Part shown: positions 7,293 through 15,554 of the stretch, piece after piece
How the letters are laid out: each line of letters opens with the position of its first letter
Position numbering within the stretch: position 1 is the stretch's first letter
NCBI GenBank assembly: GCA_023485685.1
Contig: JAMCZK010000030.1
Span: 1 to 33,215 of the forward strand
From: Chloroflexota bacterium
Lineage (GTDB): Bacteria > Chloroflexota > Anaerolineae > Anaerolineales > UBA11579
Length of the DNA stretch: 33,215 nt
Direction: 5' to 3'
Translations under genes and position numbers: made by a program
Notes under the pieces: generated by a model
The model's database searches: none
Seen by the model: only the letters and a program-made list of their open reading frames with translations
Told to the model about the DNA's origin: nothing

Positions 7293-8292
7293 TGTATTCG
7301 CGCTTGCGCCCTTGGCTCTTCCGACTGGATCCTGAGCGCGCCCACGCTGCTACTCTGCGGCTTTTGCAACTGGTCGGCGCTCTACCTCCGTTGGCTGCTT
7401 TTGTTAGCAGGCTTTACAAGATGCCACCGCAAAATGCAGTCAATTTATTTGGGCTACCCTTCTCAAATCATCTCGGGCTGGCCGCGGGCTACGACAAAGA
7501 TGGATTGGCCTGGCGCGGGCTTGCCTGCCTTGGTTTCGGCCACATCGAGATTGGCACGGTGACCCCGCAGCCGCAGCGCGGCAACCCGAAGCCACGGTTG
7601 TTCCGCTTAGTTGAAGATGAGGCGCTAATCAATCGCATGGGTTTTCCCGGGCGCGGCGCGGAATTCGTTGCCAGGCGACTCCAAGGGCCGCGGATAGAAG
7701 GGCCTGTCATTGGAGTCAATCTTGGAATTAATAAAGATACCCCGCTCGAGGAAGCGGCTAAGGATTACCAAGCTCTAATCACCCGATTCAATCCTCTAGC
7801 TGATTATTTAGTCATCAACGTGAGTTCCCCTAACACCCCGGGTTTACGGCAATTGCAAGGTGCTGGTGCGCTTAATGGTTTGTTGAAATCATTAGCGCCC
7901 TATAGACAGAAACCTTTGCTTATCAAACTCTCCCCAGATTTGAGCGAAGAACAATTAGATCAGGCTCTCGACATTATCGTCAATAATAAGATTGACGGAG
8001 TTATTGCTGCGAACACTACCGTAGACAGGCCGCGATTACTTTCGCATCACGCTTCGGAATCCGGCGGCCTCAGCGGAGCTCCCCTATCCGCCCTGTCGCG
8101 TAAGATGATCGGGCGCATCTACACGCAGGCACAGGGCATGCTGCCCATCGTGGCCGCCGGCGGCATCATGAGCCGTCTGGACGCGGAAGCGGCCATGAAT
8201 GCCGGGGCGAGGGGGCGAGTCTGGTGCAGATTTATACAGGTTTAATTTTTCGCGGACCCAAACTAATCAAAGAGATACTGGAGACAGACTAG
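7292..8292 (+). CDS. pyrD: Dihydroorotate dehydrogenase (quinone), class 2, frameshifted at C-terminus
   Basis: Class 2 dihydroorotate dehydrogenase oxidises dihydroorotate with quinone at the membrane. The N-terminal amphipathic extension (MYSRLRPWLFRLDPERAHAATLRLL, given in two parts elsewhere) marks class 2. Also present are GLAAGYDKDG, the GxINKDT region and NVSSPNTPGL with the catalytic Ser. The frame starting at 7292 stops at 8243-8245 after an abnormal ending. At 8204-8219 the octamer GGGGCGAG occurs twice in tandem. Removing one copy restores GASLVQIYTGLIFRGP and a stop at 8290-8292, 9 nt before the next gene, giving about 330 residues. The lost segment includes the conserved SLVQ-YTG stretch near the FMN phosphate, so the product as read is probably impaired. 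A sequencing or assembly error is possible. Confidence 0.88.
8204..8219 (+). repeat. 8-bp tandem duplication causing the pyrD frameshift
   Basis: The octamer GGGGCGAG is repeated perfectly (8204-8211, 8212-8219). Because 8 is not a multiple of 3, it shifts the frame. The downstream +2 frame continues the conserved pyrD C-terminus. Confidence 0.9.
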
Positions 8293-8301
8293 AATTCGGC
8301 A

Positions 8302-9153
8302 ATGATCCTTGTAACCGGCGCTGCTGGGAAGACTGGCCTAGCGGTTACGAAAGCTTTATGGCAGAAAGGTATCCCCACCCGCGCCCTTGTACGACGCGCC
8401 GAGCAGGAACCCTTGGTTCGGCATGCTGGAGCCAAGCAGGTAATTATTGGTGATGCCCTAGACGAAGCTGTGTCGGCAAAAGCGCTAACCAGCATCGAAG
8501 CAGTTTATCTGATCTGCCCAAACGTGCATCCAAAAGAACTCGAAATCGGTCAAAAAATCATCGCCTTGTCCAAGACAGCCAAGGTTAAACGCATCGTTTA
8601 TCACTCGGTGCTATTCCCACAAATTGAAGCCATGCCTCATCACTGGCAAAAACTGCGCGTCGAAGAGGCGCTCCTCCAGAGCGGATTAAATTTCACAATC
8701 CTTCAGCCCGCCAGCTACATGCAGAACATCCTGCCCTACTGGGAGGCAATCACCCAACGAGGGGAATATTTCATTCCGTATTCTGTCGATTCCGTGTTCA
8801 GTCCAGTGGATTTGAAAGACGTCGCCAAGGTCGCTAGCCAAATATTGGAAGATTGGAAGCACGACGGAGCTATCTATCCCCTGGCTGGTTCGCAGTGGCT
8901 GAACTCCAGACAAATGGCCGAACTAATGGGAAAAGCGCTGGGTCGAGAGGTGCGCGCCAGCAGTCAACCACTGGCAGACTGGATTGCTACGGCACAGGTT
9001 GGTCAGATGCCACCCTACGCCTTAGATGCCTTAACCAGAATGTTCGTCTACTACGATAAACACGGATTCTCGGGATCTAGCTTAGTCCTCGAAAACTTGC
9101 TGAGCCGCCCAGCTACAACCTTCTCACAATTCCTCAATCGCCTGCCCAAATAA
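8302..9153 (+). CDS. NmrA-like NAD(P)-binding protein (atypical short-chain dehydrogenase)
   Basis: This 283-residue protein opens with a Rossmann nucleotide-binding motif, MILVTGAAGKTG, followed by ALVRRAEQ, where the Arg residues suggest NADP preference. The body has the NmrA/atypical SDR pattern: YHSVLFPQ, LNFTILQPASYMQN, and a substrate-domain C-terminus. It lacks the YxxxK pair of classical SDRs. Relatives include NmrA-type redox sensors and NAD(P)H-dependent azoreductase/quinone reductase-like proteins, so a catalytic or sensing role cannot be separated. It follows the restored pyrD stop by 9 nt and is probably the last gene of the pyr transcript. A strong hairpin begins at its stop codon. 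Confidence 0.8.
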   Translation: MILVTGAAGKTGLAVTKALWQKGIPTRALVRRAEQEPLVRHAGAKQVIIGDALDEAVSAKALTSIEAVYLICPNVHPKELEIGQKIIALSKTAKVKRIVYHSVLFPQIEAMPHHWQKLRVEEALLQSGLNFTILQPASYMQNILPYWEAITQRGEYFIPYSVDSVFSPVDLKDVAKVASQILEDWKHDGAIYPLAGSQWLNSRQMAELMGKALGREVRASSQPLADWIATAQVGQMPPYALDALTRMFVYYDKHGFSGSSLVLENLLSRPATTFSQFLNRLPK

Positions 9154-9187
9154 CAAAGAGGAGCAGTTGCCTGCTCCTCTTTGTTAT
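9150..9187. terminator. Bidirectional hairpin terminator between convergent genes
   Basis: A perfect 16-bp inverted repeat (ATAACAAAGAGGAGCA at 9150-9165 with its complement at 9172-9187) has a 6-nt spacer; a further G-C pair can close the loop. It lies exactly between the NmrA-like gene and the convergent uracil permease, and the TAA stop of the former is inside the stem. No long T-run follows on the plus strand beyond the T-rich arm itself. Confidence 0.75.
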
Positions 9188-9199
9188 CAGATTGGTTTT

Positions 9200-10616
9200 C
9201 TAAGCTCCACCACGGGCCCGGCGAGCGCGGGCCACCGCAGGTCGGGCGGCGCGTGAAGGCGCTTTCTTTCCTTCTGGATCGAAAACGAGGAAGATGGCAT
9301 TTACCAGAATACCCAGCACAGCGGCAGTCGCAATGGCGGGTAATCCACTGGGAAACACGCTCTGAAAGATAGGGATGGGCAGGAACCCGCCGGGGAAACC
9401 AATGTTCCCCCCAATGCCGACGATCATCACTACCGCGCCGACGGCTAGGTTACGTGGGACAAACATGTTAACCTTGTTTTCCTGCATCAGGGCGATGCCT
9501 TGCATACCGATCACGCCAAAGAGGTAAATAGCCAGCCCACCGGTTACAGCAAACGGAACGGTTTGCACCAAGGCGGCCAATTTACCTACAAACCCCAGCA
9601 GTATGGCGATAGCTCCGGCAGCCATGAGTGCCGGGCCTGAGTAATTGCGAGTGATAGCCATCAGGGAATTATTTTCCCCATAGTTGGTACCCGCAGTTGC
9701 GCCAAGCAATCCGTTGATAAAATCGCCAATGCCATCCAGAATCAGATTAAACCCAATGTGCTTGTCGAGTTCGTAGCGTTTTTGCTTGCGCTCTTCCGCA
9801 AAACGATCAACATACAGACTTATCTGGTATAGATGGGCGGTTGATTCCGGGATGGTGGCGATTGCCATAATCGCGATGCTGAAAACAGCTGTCCCCACTA
9901 ATGGACCAGAAAAAGTTGGAAATGTTATGTGAGGTGGGACTAGCCAGGCAGCTTGGCTTAACGAAGCGAAATTAATCAATTCGGGAGCCAATACCATGGA
10001 AATCAAGTAGCCCGCAACGCCACCCAAAAGCACCGGGATCATGCCAAAAAATCCCCGGTTTTGTATATAAACAGAAAATAAGATGGTGAGTATCAAGGTA
10101 GACATGGAGATTGCCCAGTTTTCAGAGGCCCAATTGAGGGCGGCGGCAGCCAGACCAAAACCGATAATCGCGGCCACAGAACCAGTAACTACCGGGGGGC
10201 AGGACTCGGTCGACAGCACCCTTACCAACCGCGCGGATCACAAATCCCACCAGCATATTTAAAATGCCTGTAACGACGATGCCCGCCTGCATAGTGCTGA
10301 TGATTTCGTCTGATACAGGACCCAGGCTCGGATCACCGCCCATGGTGCCAACAATAGCTAAATAGGCAGCGATATAGCTAAAGCTAGAGCCATAAAACAA
10401 GGGAATGAATTTGCCGATGCCCCGCTTCGAAAGCGTCAAAGCGACGATAGTGGAAATGCCCGAGGCTAACAGAACTGTACCCACGTGGAAACCCGTTATC
10501 AGCGCGACCAACACGGTCGCCGGGAACATGGTAAGTACGTGTTGAAACCCTAATAAAATGAGTTGAACCGGAGGGGGAGTGTCGTTGGGAAGGTAACCTG
10601 AAACCTTAGATGCCAT
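9200..10616 (-). pseudogene. uraA: Uracil permease (NCS2 / UraA family), frameshifted
   Basis: Two minus-strand frames together form one NCS2 nucleobase transporter. The N-terminal part (10616 to about 10200) has QHVLTMFPATVLVALITGF and YGSSFSYIAAY. The C-terminal part (about 10200 to 9200) has NYGENNSLMAITRNYS, which matches the substrate-site GEN-MAITR motif of uracil permeases, and many hydrophobic helices. The break is at a run of six G on the plus strand (10194-10199; CCCCCC in sense). With five C the frame reads DRVLPPVVTGSVAAIIGFG as expected. The start is ATG at 10616 with a GAGGAG ribosome-binding site. A uracil importer beside the pyr genes makes sense as salvage. The indel may be real, phase-variable or a homopolymer error; the product as read would be truncated. 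Confidence 0.85.
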
Positions 10617-10758
10617 GTTTGAATTCTCCTCTTCAAATAGTGGTTTTTGGCGACTTCTTAAGCGAAATGCCCCGGCAGTTCCTTCAAGAGAGATACAGGT
10701 TTCCGTTTAGAACACGATTTGGCGTTCAAAGATGCGGAGGATAATAGAATATTTGAAC

Positions 10759-10764
10759 TATAAT
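10759..10764 (+). promoter_or_regulatory. Possible -10 element for the CoA-transferase gene
   Basis: A consensus TATAAT lies 28 nt upstream of the chosen start at 10792, placing transcription start near 10771. No convincing -35 is visible 16-18 nt upstream. Its position supports the start at 10792 over the earlier in-frame ATG at 10732. Confidence 0.35.
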
Positions 10765-10791
10765 CTTTTCGGCAATTCACTTCGAGGAGAA

Positions 10792-11994
10792 ATGGTCAAA
10801 GAATCTAACGGATTACTGGACGGCGTCCGTGTCCTTGATCTGACCCGTGTCTTGGCTGGCCCTTATTGCACCATGGTGCTTGGGGATCTAGGCGCAGACG
10901 TCATCAAGGTCGAGGAGCCGGGCAGAGGAGATGACACTCGCCAGTGGGGACCCCCATTCATCAAAAATGGGCTTTCAGCTTATTTCATCTCAACTAACCG
11001 AAACAAACGCAGCCTTACCCTAGACATAAAAAGCCCACAAGGGATGGCCATACTTCGAGATCTAGTAAAGCAATCCGATGTTTTGGTCGAAAATTTTAAA
11101 GTGGACACCCTGGCAAGGTTGGGACTAAGTTACGAGGAACTGACCAATCTTCGACCTGATTTGATCTACTGCACGATAACAGGCTACGGCTATACGGGTC
11201 CATCGAAAGATAAGCCTGGATACGATTTCATAGCGCAAGCACAGGGCGGCTTAATGAGCATTACAGGCCCCGTTGACGGAGAACCCACCCGCGTGGGCAT
11301 AGCAATTGTTGATATCCAGGCTGGCCTAAATGCGTGCAATGCAATTCTCGCCTCGCTTTTCGCACGCGAACGCCAAAAAACCGGGCAGCGCATTGATATT
11401 TCGCTCCTCGACACTCAAGTGGCGATGCTTTCTTATGCGGCCAGCAATTATTTAGTTTCTGGTAAGCTGCCAAAACGTTATGGGAACGCCCACCCGAATA
11501 TAGTTCCTTACCAATCATTCAAGGCGAAAGATGGATACTTTGCTTTTGCAGCGGGAAATGATCTGCAATGGGCGCGATTCTGCAAGGAAATAGGTCGAGA
11601 GGAGTGGGTCATAGAACAGCGCTTTTCGACTAACCCCGACCGCGTAGCCCATCGTCTGCAGCTAATCGAGATATTATCCGATCTGTTTAGCACAAAAACA
11701 GTTTCTGAATGGCTGGAAATTTGCGAACGGGCTGCTATACCCGCAGCGCCGATAAATAGCATTGAGCAGGTGTTCCAGGATCCGCAGGTTTTGGCACGAG
11801 GCCTGGTGACCAAATCGCTGATCGATGGGGAAGCTATCTTAATGCTTGCGTCGCCCCTAAAGATCCCGAGTCATCCAGTTTCTCTCCGTTATCCTCCCCC
11901 CAGGCTTGGGGAGCATAACCGCGAGATCCTTTCTGACCCACTGGGCTACTCCCCTGAGAAGATAGATGAATTGGAAAAGCAAAATATTATCTAA
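10792..11994 (+). CDS. CaiB/BaiF family (class III) CoA-transferase
   Basis: This 400-residue protein transfers CoA between an acyl-CoA and a carboxylic acid. The opening LLDGVRVLDLTRVLAGPYCTMVLGDLGADVIKVE, shown here as a family pattern, and the later NRNKRSLTLDIK are class III signatures. D174 (in VDIQAGLNA) is at the position of the catalytic Asp of formyl-CoA transferase. The ATG at 10792 follows GAGGAG closely, and the family-like sequence starts a few codons later. The frame extends to an ATG at 10732, but those 20 residues are not family-like. The gene is divergent from the uracil permease, and no partner acyl-CoA enzyme is adjacent, so the substrate is unknown. Confidence 0.88.
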   Translation: MVKESNGLLDGVRVLDLTRVLAGPYCTMVLGDLGADVIKVEEPGRGDDTRQWGPPFIKNGLSAYFISTNRNKRSLTLDIKSPQGMAILRDLVKQSDVLVENFKVDTLARLGLSYEELTNLRPDLIYCTITGYGYTGPSKDKPGYDFIAQAQGGLMSITGPVDGEPTRVGIAIVDIQAGLNACNAILASLFARERQKTGQRIDISLLDTQVAMLSYAASNYLVSGKLPKRYGNAHPNIVPYQSFKAKDGYFAFAAGNDLQWARFCKEIGREEWVIEQRFSTNPDRVAHRLQLIEILSDLFSTKTVSEWLEICERAAIPAAPINSIEQVFQDPQVLARGLVTKSLIDGEAILMLASPLKIPSHPVSLRYPPPRLGEHNREILSDPLGYSPEKIDELEKQNII

Positions 11995-12027
11995 GTAACT
12001 TAGTGGCTATGCGCATTGATATGATAT

Positions 12028-13230
12028 ATGGGTAACGTTGCCGGATTTCGCAAAATAGTCCATCTCGACCTCGATGCTTTCTTCTGCGCCGTCGAAGAAC
12101 TCCACGATGCTACGTTAAGACACAAACCGTTCGCTGTTGGCGGCTCCCCGGAGCACCGTGGCGTTGTTGCCTCCTGCTCCTATGCCGCACGCAAATTTGG
12201 CATCCGTTCCGCCATGGCGATGGCGCGCGCTGTACGCCTTTGCCCTGAATTGATTATCGTCCATCATCACTTCAGAAATTATATGGCGCTCTCCGACCAA
12301 GTGATTGACATCATGAATAACTACTCACCAATCGTCCAACCTATCTCAATCGATGAAGCCTTTATTGACCTTAGCCACCAAGTTGAAGACGGCTTGTATT
12401 ATGCAAAAAAACTGCAAATTGAAATCAAAACCCAGCTGGGATTGCCAGCATCTCTCGGCGTTGCATCAAACAAACTTGTGGCGAAAGTAGCCACAAACAT
12501 TGGGAAAGCAGCCAGCCACACCGACGATTACCCAAACGCCATCCAAGTCGTGCCCCCCGGCGAAGAAGCCGCCTTCCTGGCTCCCCTGCCAGTGGATGCC
12601 CTATGGGGAGTGGGCCCCAAAACAGCCGAAAAATTAGCAGAACTGGGCATGCACACCATCGGCGATGTAGCCGCGTACCCAGAGCGGGAATTGGAACGCC
12701 GCTTCGGCCAGATCGGTGGCGACTTGCACCGCCGCGCCCAGGGCATCGACAATAGCCCGGTTCATGTTTCGCACGAGACGAAATCCGTCAGCCATGAAGA
12801 AACGTTTTCTCAGGATACAAATAATGAACGACAGCTTCGGGAGGTTATCCGGAGCCATTCGCAATCCATTAGTCGGCGACTGCGAAAATTAAACCTCTAC
12901 GGCAGTACAGTGAAGCTGAAGTTGCGCTGGCCCGATTTCACCACAATCACTCGCCAAAACTCTCTCACCGAACCTACCGACGACGCCCGCCAGATCGAAA
13001 AAATGGCCGTAGAAATTTTCAAGAAGCATTGGAAAATTGGCCGCAAAGTGCGTCTTTTGGGCGTTGGCGTCAGTGCCCTTGGCCCTCCCGGCCACCAACT
13101 TATTCTTTGGGATTGGAATCCCCGGGATGCCGAAAAACAGGAAAGATTGCAGTCGGCAATCCAGGCTTTGCGGGCTCGGTATGGCGAAGCTTCCGTCGGC
13201 AAAGCCAGCGCACTGAAAGTGTCGCGGTGA
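12028..13230 (+). CDS. dinB: DNA polymerase IV (Y-family translesion polymerase)
   Basis: The 400-residue protein is a Y-family polymerase for bypass of damaged templates. It has the catalytic D14 in HLDLDAFF and D109-E110 in SIDEAFIDLS. The SYAARKFGIRSAM finger motif is also present, as is a helix-hairpin-helix segment (LWGVGPKTAEKLAELG) and a little-finger domain. Near the C-terminus, QLILWD at about 357-362 resembles the sliding-clamp-binding peptide (QLxLF/W). I see no good ribosome-binding site before the ATG; a TATGAT lies at 12020-12025, so translation may be leaderless or the true signal is cryptic. No LexA-type box was recognised upstream. The next gene starts at a GTG overlapping this stop (GTGA), indicating translational coupling. 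Confidence 0.93.
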   Translation: MGNVAGFRKIVHLDLDAFFCAVEELHDATLRHKPFAVGGSPEHRGVVASCSYAARKFGIRSAMAMARAVRLCPELIIVHHHFRNYMALSDQVIDIMNNYSPIVQPISIDEAFIDLSHQVEDGLYYAKKLQIEIKTQLGLPASLGVASNKLVAKVATNIGKAASHTDDYPNAIQVVPPGEEAAFLAPLPVDALWGVGPKTAEKLAELGMHTIGDVAAYPERELERRFGQIGGDLHRRAQGIDNSPVHVSHETKSVSHEETFSQDTNNERQLREVIRSHSQSISRRLRKLNLYGSTVKLKLRWPDFTTITRQNSLTEPTDDARQIEKMAVEIFKKHWKIGRKVRLLGVGVSALGPPGHQLILWDWNPRDAEKQERLQSAIQALRARYGEASVGKASALKVSR

Positions 13231-13937
13231 GCAGCCAGCACACCATCGGCACGCTACGGGAGCAACAACTGCATGCGAGTCTTAAACAATGGCTTGCGCA
13301 GCCTGGGGATGCCTTCGAACAGAAAGTGGATGGATACCACATCGACATTCTGCGCGGCAACTTACTGATCGAGATCCAGACAGCAAATTTTTCAATGATC
13401 AGGAAAAAGCTCACCAAATTGCTTGAAAATCACTCGGTTCTCTTAGTCCATCCTATTCCAGAGACCAAGTGGATTGTGCGGACCACCAAGCGCAAAAAAC
13501 AACTGACCCGGCGCAGATCCCCAAAGCGGGGCCGCATTGAGCATATTTTCGATGAGTTGCTATACATTCCTGAGATCGCCAAACACCCAAACTTTCAATT
13601 GCAAGTTTTGCTGACCCAACAGGAGGAGATCTGGCGAGACGATGGCCGCGGCTCCTGGCGCAGAAGGCACTGGAGCGTCACGGACAGTCGCCTGCTGGAG
13701 GTCGTTGGCGAGGCTGAATTTTCTGGAGTGAACGACTACTTAGCGCTCATACCTAAAAGCCTCAGCGCCCCGTTCACGCATCGCCAACTCGCCGAAGCTC
13801 TTGGCGCTCATATCCGGCTAAGCATGCGAATGAGTTACTGTTTACGTAAAATGGGCCTTTTAGAAGTTGCTGGCAAAGAAGGTCGTTCCTTGCTGCTGGC
13901 TCCAGGAATAAGCGCTGATACAATCAGCGCGGCATGA
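13227..13937 (+). CDS. Uncharacterised protein, predicted PD-(D/E)XK-like nuclease with winged-helix-like C-terminus
   Basis: I do not recognise a named family. The 236-residue protein starts at GTG 13227, overlapping the dinB stop as GTGA; the frame is open further upstream but inside dinB. An N-terminal segment reads VDGYHIDILRGNLLIEIQTANF, with D40, E49 and Q51 spaced like a restriction-endonuclease-fold active site (D-x8-E-x-Q; BglII, as I recall, also uses E-x-Q). Residues about 85-105 are strongly basic (TTKRKKQLTRRRSPKRGR), suggesting nucleic-acid contact. The C-terminal 65 residues (FTHRQLAEALGAHIRLSMRMSYCLRKMGLLEV) look like a winged helix. Coupling to dinB suggests DNA repair or damage processing. 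pgi starts within its stop (ATGA). Nuclease activity is an inference. Confidence 0.65.
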   Translation: MSSQHTIGTLREQQLHASLKQWLAQPGDAFEQKVDGYHIDILRGNLLIEIQTANFSMIRKKLTKLLENHSVLLVHPIPETKWIVRTTKRKKQLTRRRSPKRGRIEHIFDELLYIPEIAKHPNFQLQVLLTQQEEIWRDDGRGSWRRRHWSVTDSRLLEVVGEAEFSGVNDYLALIPKSLSAPFTHRQLAEALGAHIRLSMRMSYCLRKMGLLEVAGKEGRSLLLAPGISADTISAA

Positions 13938-15553
13938 AGGACAAGTTCAAAGTTGATGGTTTAAAGTTTCAGCTTGGGGAATATGAAAAGTCCCTGGGAG
14001 CAGCAATCAAAAAGGCTGAGGCTGACCACTTAGTAAAACGTATTTGGGCGCGGGACTATACAGTATGGAAACCTGATCCTTCGGAAATCAGCAACCGTTT
14101 AGGTTGGCTGGACACAGCAGAACGTATGCGCGCGGAAGTCCCCTTGATCTTGGATTTCGTCGAATCGACCAAATCCGACAACATAGATCGGGTCCTGCTG
14201 CTGGGCATGGGTGGCTCCAGTCTGGCGCCCGAGTTGTTCAGCAAGATGTTTGGCGCCAAGAATGGCTTGGCATTAAGCGTGCTGGATTCTACTGACCCGG
14301 AAGCTGTGCTAGAAAAAGAGAAAGAGCACGACTCGAACAGAACGCTTTACATCGTTTCCAGCAAGTCAGGCGGCACCGTCGAGACCGCTTCGTTCTTCAA
14401 GTATTTCTACAATCAGGCACAAGGAAAGCTCGGCACGGCAAAGGTTGGCAGGCATTTCGTCGCCATCACCGATCCGGGCAGCGGCCTCGCCAAAACCGGC
14501 GAACAGTTTGAATTTCGTCACGTTTTTCTTGCTGATCCGAATATCGGCGGCCGGTATTCGGCGCTATCTCATTTTGGATTGGTGCCGGCCGCGCTGGTCG
14601 GCGTCGATCTAGAGCGGCTACTCTCCAGCGCGGAGGAAATGGCGGATCGTTGCAAAGAAAAATTCGTGGCCGATAACCCCGGCGCGATGCTGGGTGTTGT
14701 TTTGGGTACTCTGGCTGCAATGGGTCGTGACAAGGCCACATTGGTGCTGTCTGAAGCCAAAGCCAGTTTTGGCGATTGGGTCGAGCAGTTGCTTGCTGAA
14801 AGTACAGGCAAGGAAGGCAAGGGGATCCTGCCAGTCGCGCGCGAACCGGAGCTTAATGACTACGGGAACGATCGCATTTTCATATCCTTGGAAGATCTTG
14901 GTAAATCGCCGGAAATCGATCTCGATTGGAAGGAGGGCTACGATTTAGGCGCGCAGTTCTTCCTCTGGGAGTTTGCCACCGCGGTGGCCGGCTACGTACT
15001 AGGCATCAATCCTTTCGATCAACCCAATGTGGAATCGGCCAAACTACAAGCCGGGGGGTTGATAAACGATTACAGGAAATCCGGAAAACTGCCAAAGGGC
15101 GAGACGGAAGTCTTGAGCTGGTCTGCACTGGAGTTGTTTCTAGGGAAAGCAAAGGATGGCGATTACATTGCTCTGCAAGTCTACGGACCAAGAAGCTCCA
15201 AATTATCAAATGCACTTCAGCAATTGAGAGCGATATTGAGCCAGCGAACCAAATTAGCCACTACGGTTGGATACGGTCCCGGCTTTCTACATTCCAGCGG
15301 GCAACTCCATAAGGGAGATAGGGGAAATGGTTTGTTTCTCCAGCTCATTCATTCCGCGCCAGACAACGATTTACCTATCCCGACCGTGGCAGGCCAGGCC
15401 GCCAGCGACCTCACCTTCGGCGTGCTGAAAGTCGCTCAGGCTTTGGGTGACGCTCAGGCTTTGCGAAAATCCGGGCGGCGGGTGCTAAGCTTTGAAATCG
15501 AGGACGATGTGACAACCGCGATCGATGCGTTAGTTTTTGAGGTGTCAAACTAA
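13934..15553 (+). CDS. pgi: Glucose-6-phosphate isomerase
   Basis: Pgi interconverts glucose-6-phosphate and fructose-6-phosphate. The 539-residue sequence has two SIS-type sugar-phosphate isomerase regions: LLLGMGGSSLAPE near residues 90-102 and SSKSGGTVET near 141-150, followed by DPNIGGRYSALSHFGLVPAAL, a family signature. The long C-terminal part with PNVESAKLQAG and GYGPGFLHSSGQLHKG resembles the isomerase half of the transaldolase/glucose-6-phosphate isomerase bifunctional proteins. Here it stands alone, without a transaldolase domain. ATG 13934 overlaps the upstream stop by 4 nt (ATGA) and rpiA follows 1 nt after the stop, so it is in a sugar-phosphate pair inside the dinB transcription unit. 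Confidence 0.9.
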   Translation: MKDKFKVDGLKFQLGEYEKSLGAAIKKAEADHLVKRIWARDYTVWKPDPSEISNRLGWLDTAERMRAEVPLILDFVESTKSDNIDRVLLLGMGGSSLAPELFSKMFGAKNGLALSVLDSTDPEAVLEKEKEHDSNRTLYIVSSKSGGTVETASFFKYFYNQAQGKLGTAKVGRHFVAITDPGSGLAKTGEQFEFRHVFLADPNIGGRYSALSHFGLVPAALVGVDLERLLSSAEEMADRCKEKFVADNPGAMLGVVLGTLAAMGRDKATLVLSEAKASFGDWVEQLLAESTGKEGKGILPVAREPELNDYGNDRIFISLEDLGKSPEIDLDWKEGYDLGAQFFLWEFATAVAGYVLGINPFDQPNVESAKLQAGGLINDYRKSGKLPKGETEVLSWSALELFLGKAKDGDYIALQVYGPRSSKLSNALQQLRAILSQRTKLATTVGYGPGFLHSSGQLHKGDRGNGLFLQLIHSAPDNDLPIPTVAGQAASDLTFGVLKVAQALGDAQALRKSGRRVLSFEIEDDVTTAIDALVFEVSN

Positions 15554-15554
15554 T

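Noticed and set aside
10617-10791. Riboswitch or small RNA in the gap between uracil permease and CoA-transferase
   Set aside because: No strong hairpin or known aptamer pattern was seen; the 175 nt look like ordinary divergent promoter sequence.
15433-15474. GCTCAGGCTTTG repeated twice in pgi, looking like another recent duplication
   Set aside because: It codes AQALGDAQAL, which matches the usual QALGD-QAL pattern of this part of the protein family, so it is probably ordinary sequence.
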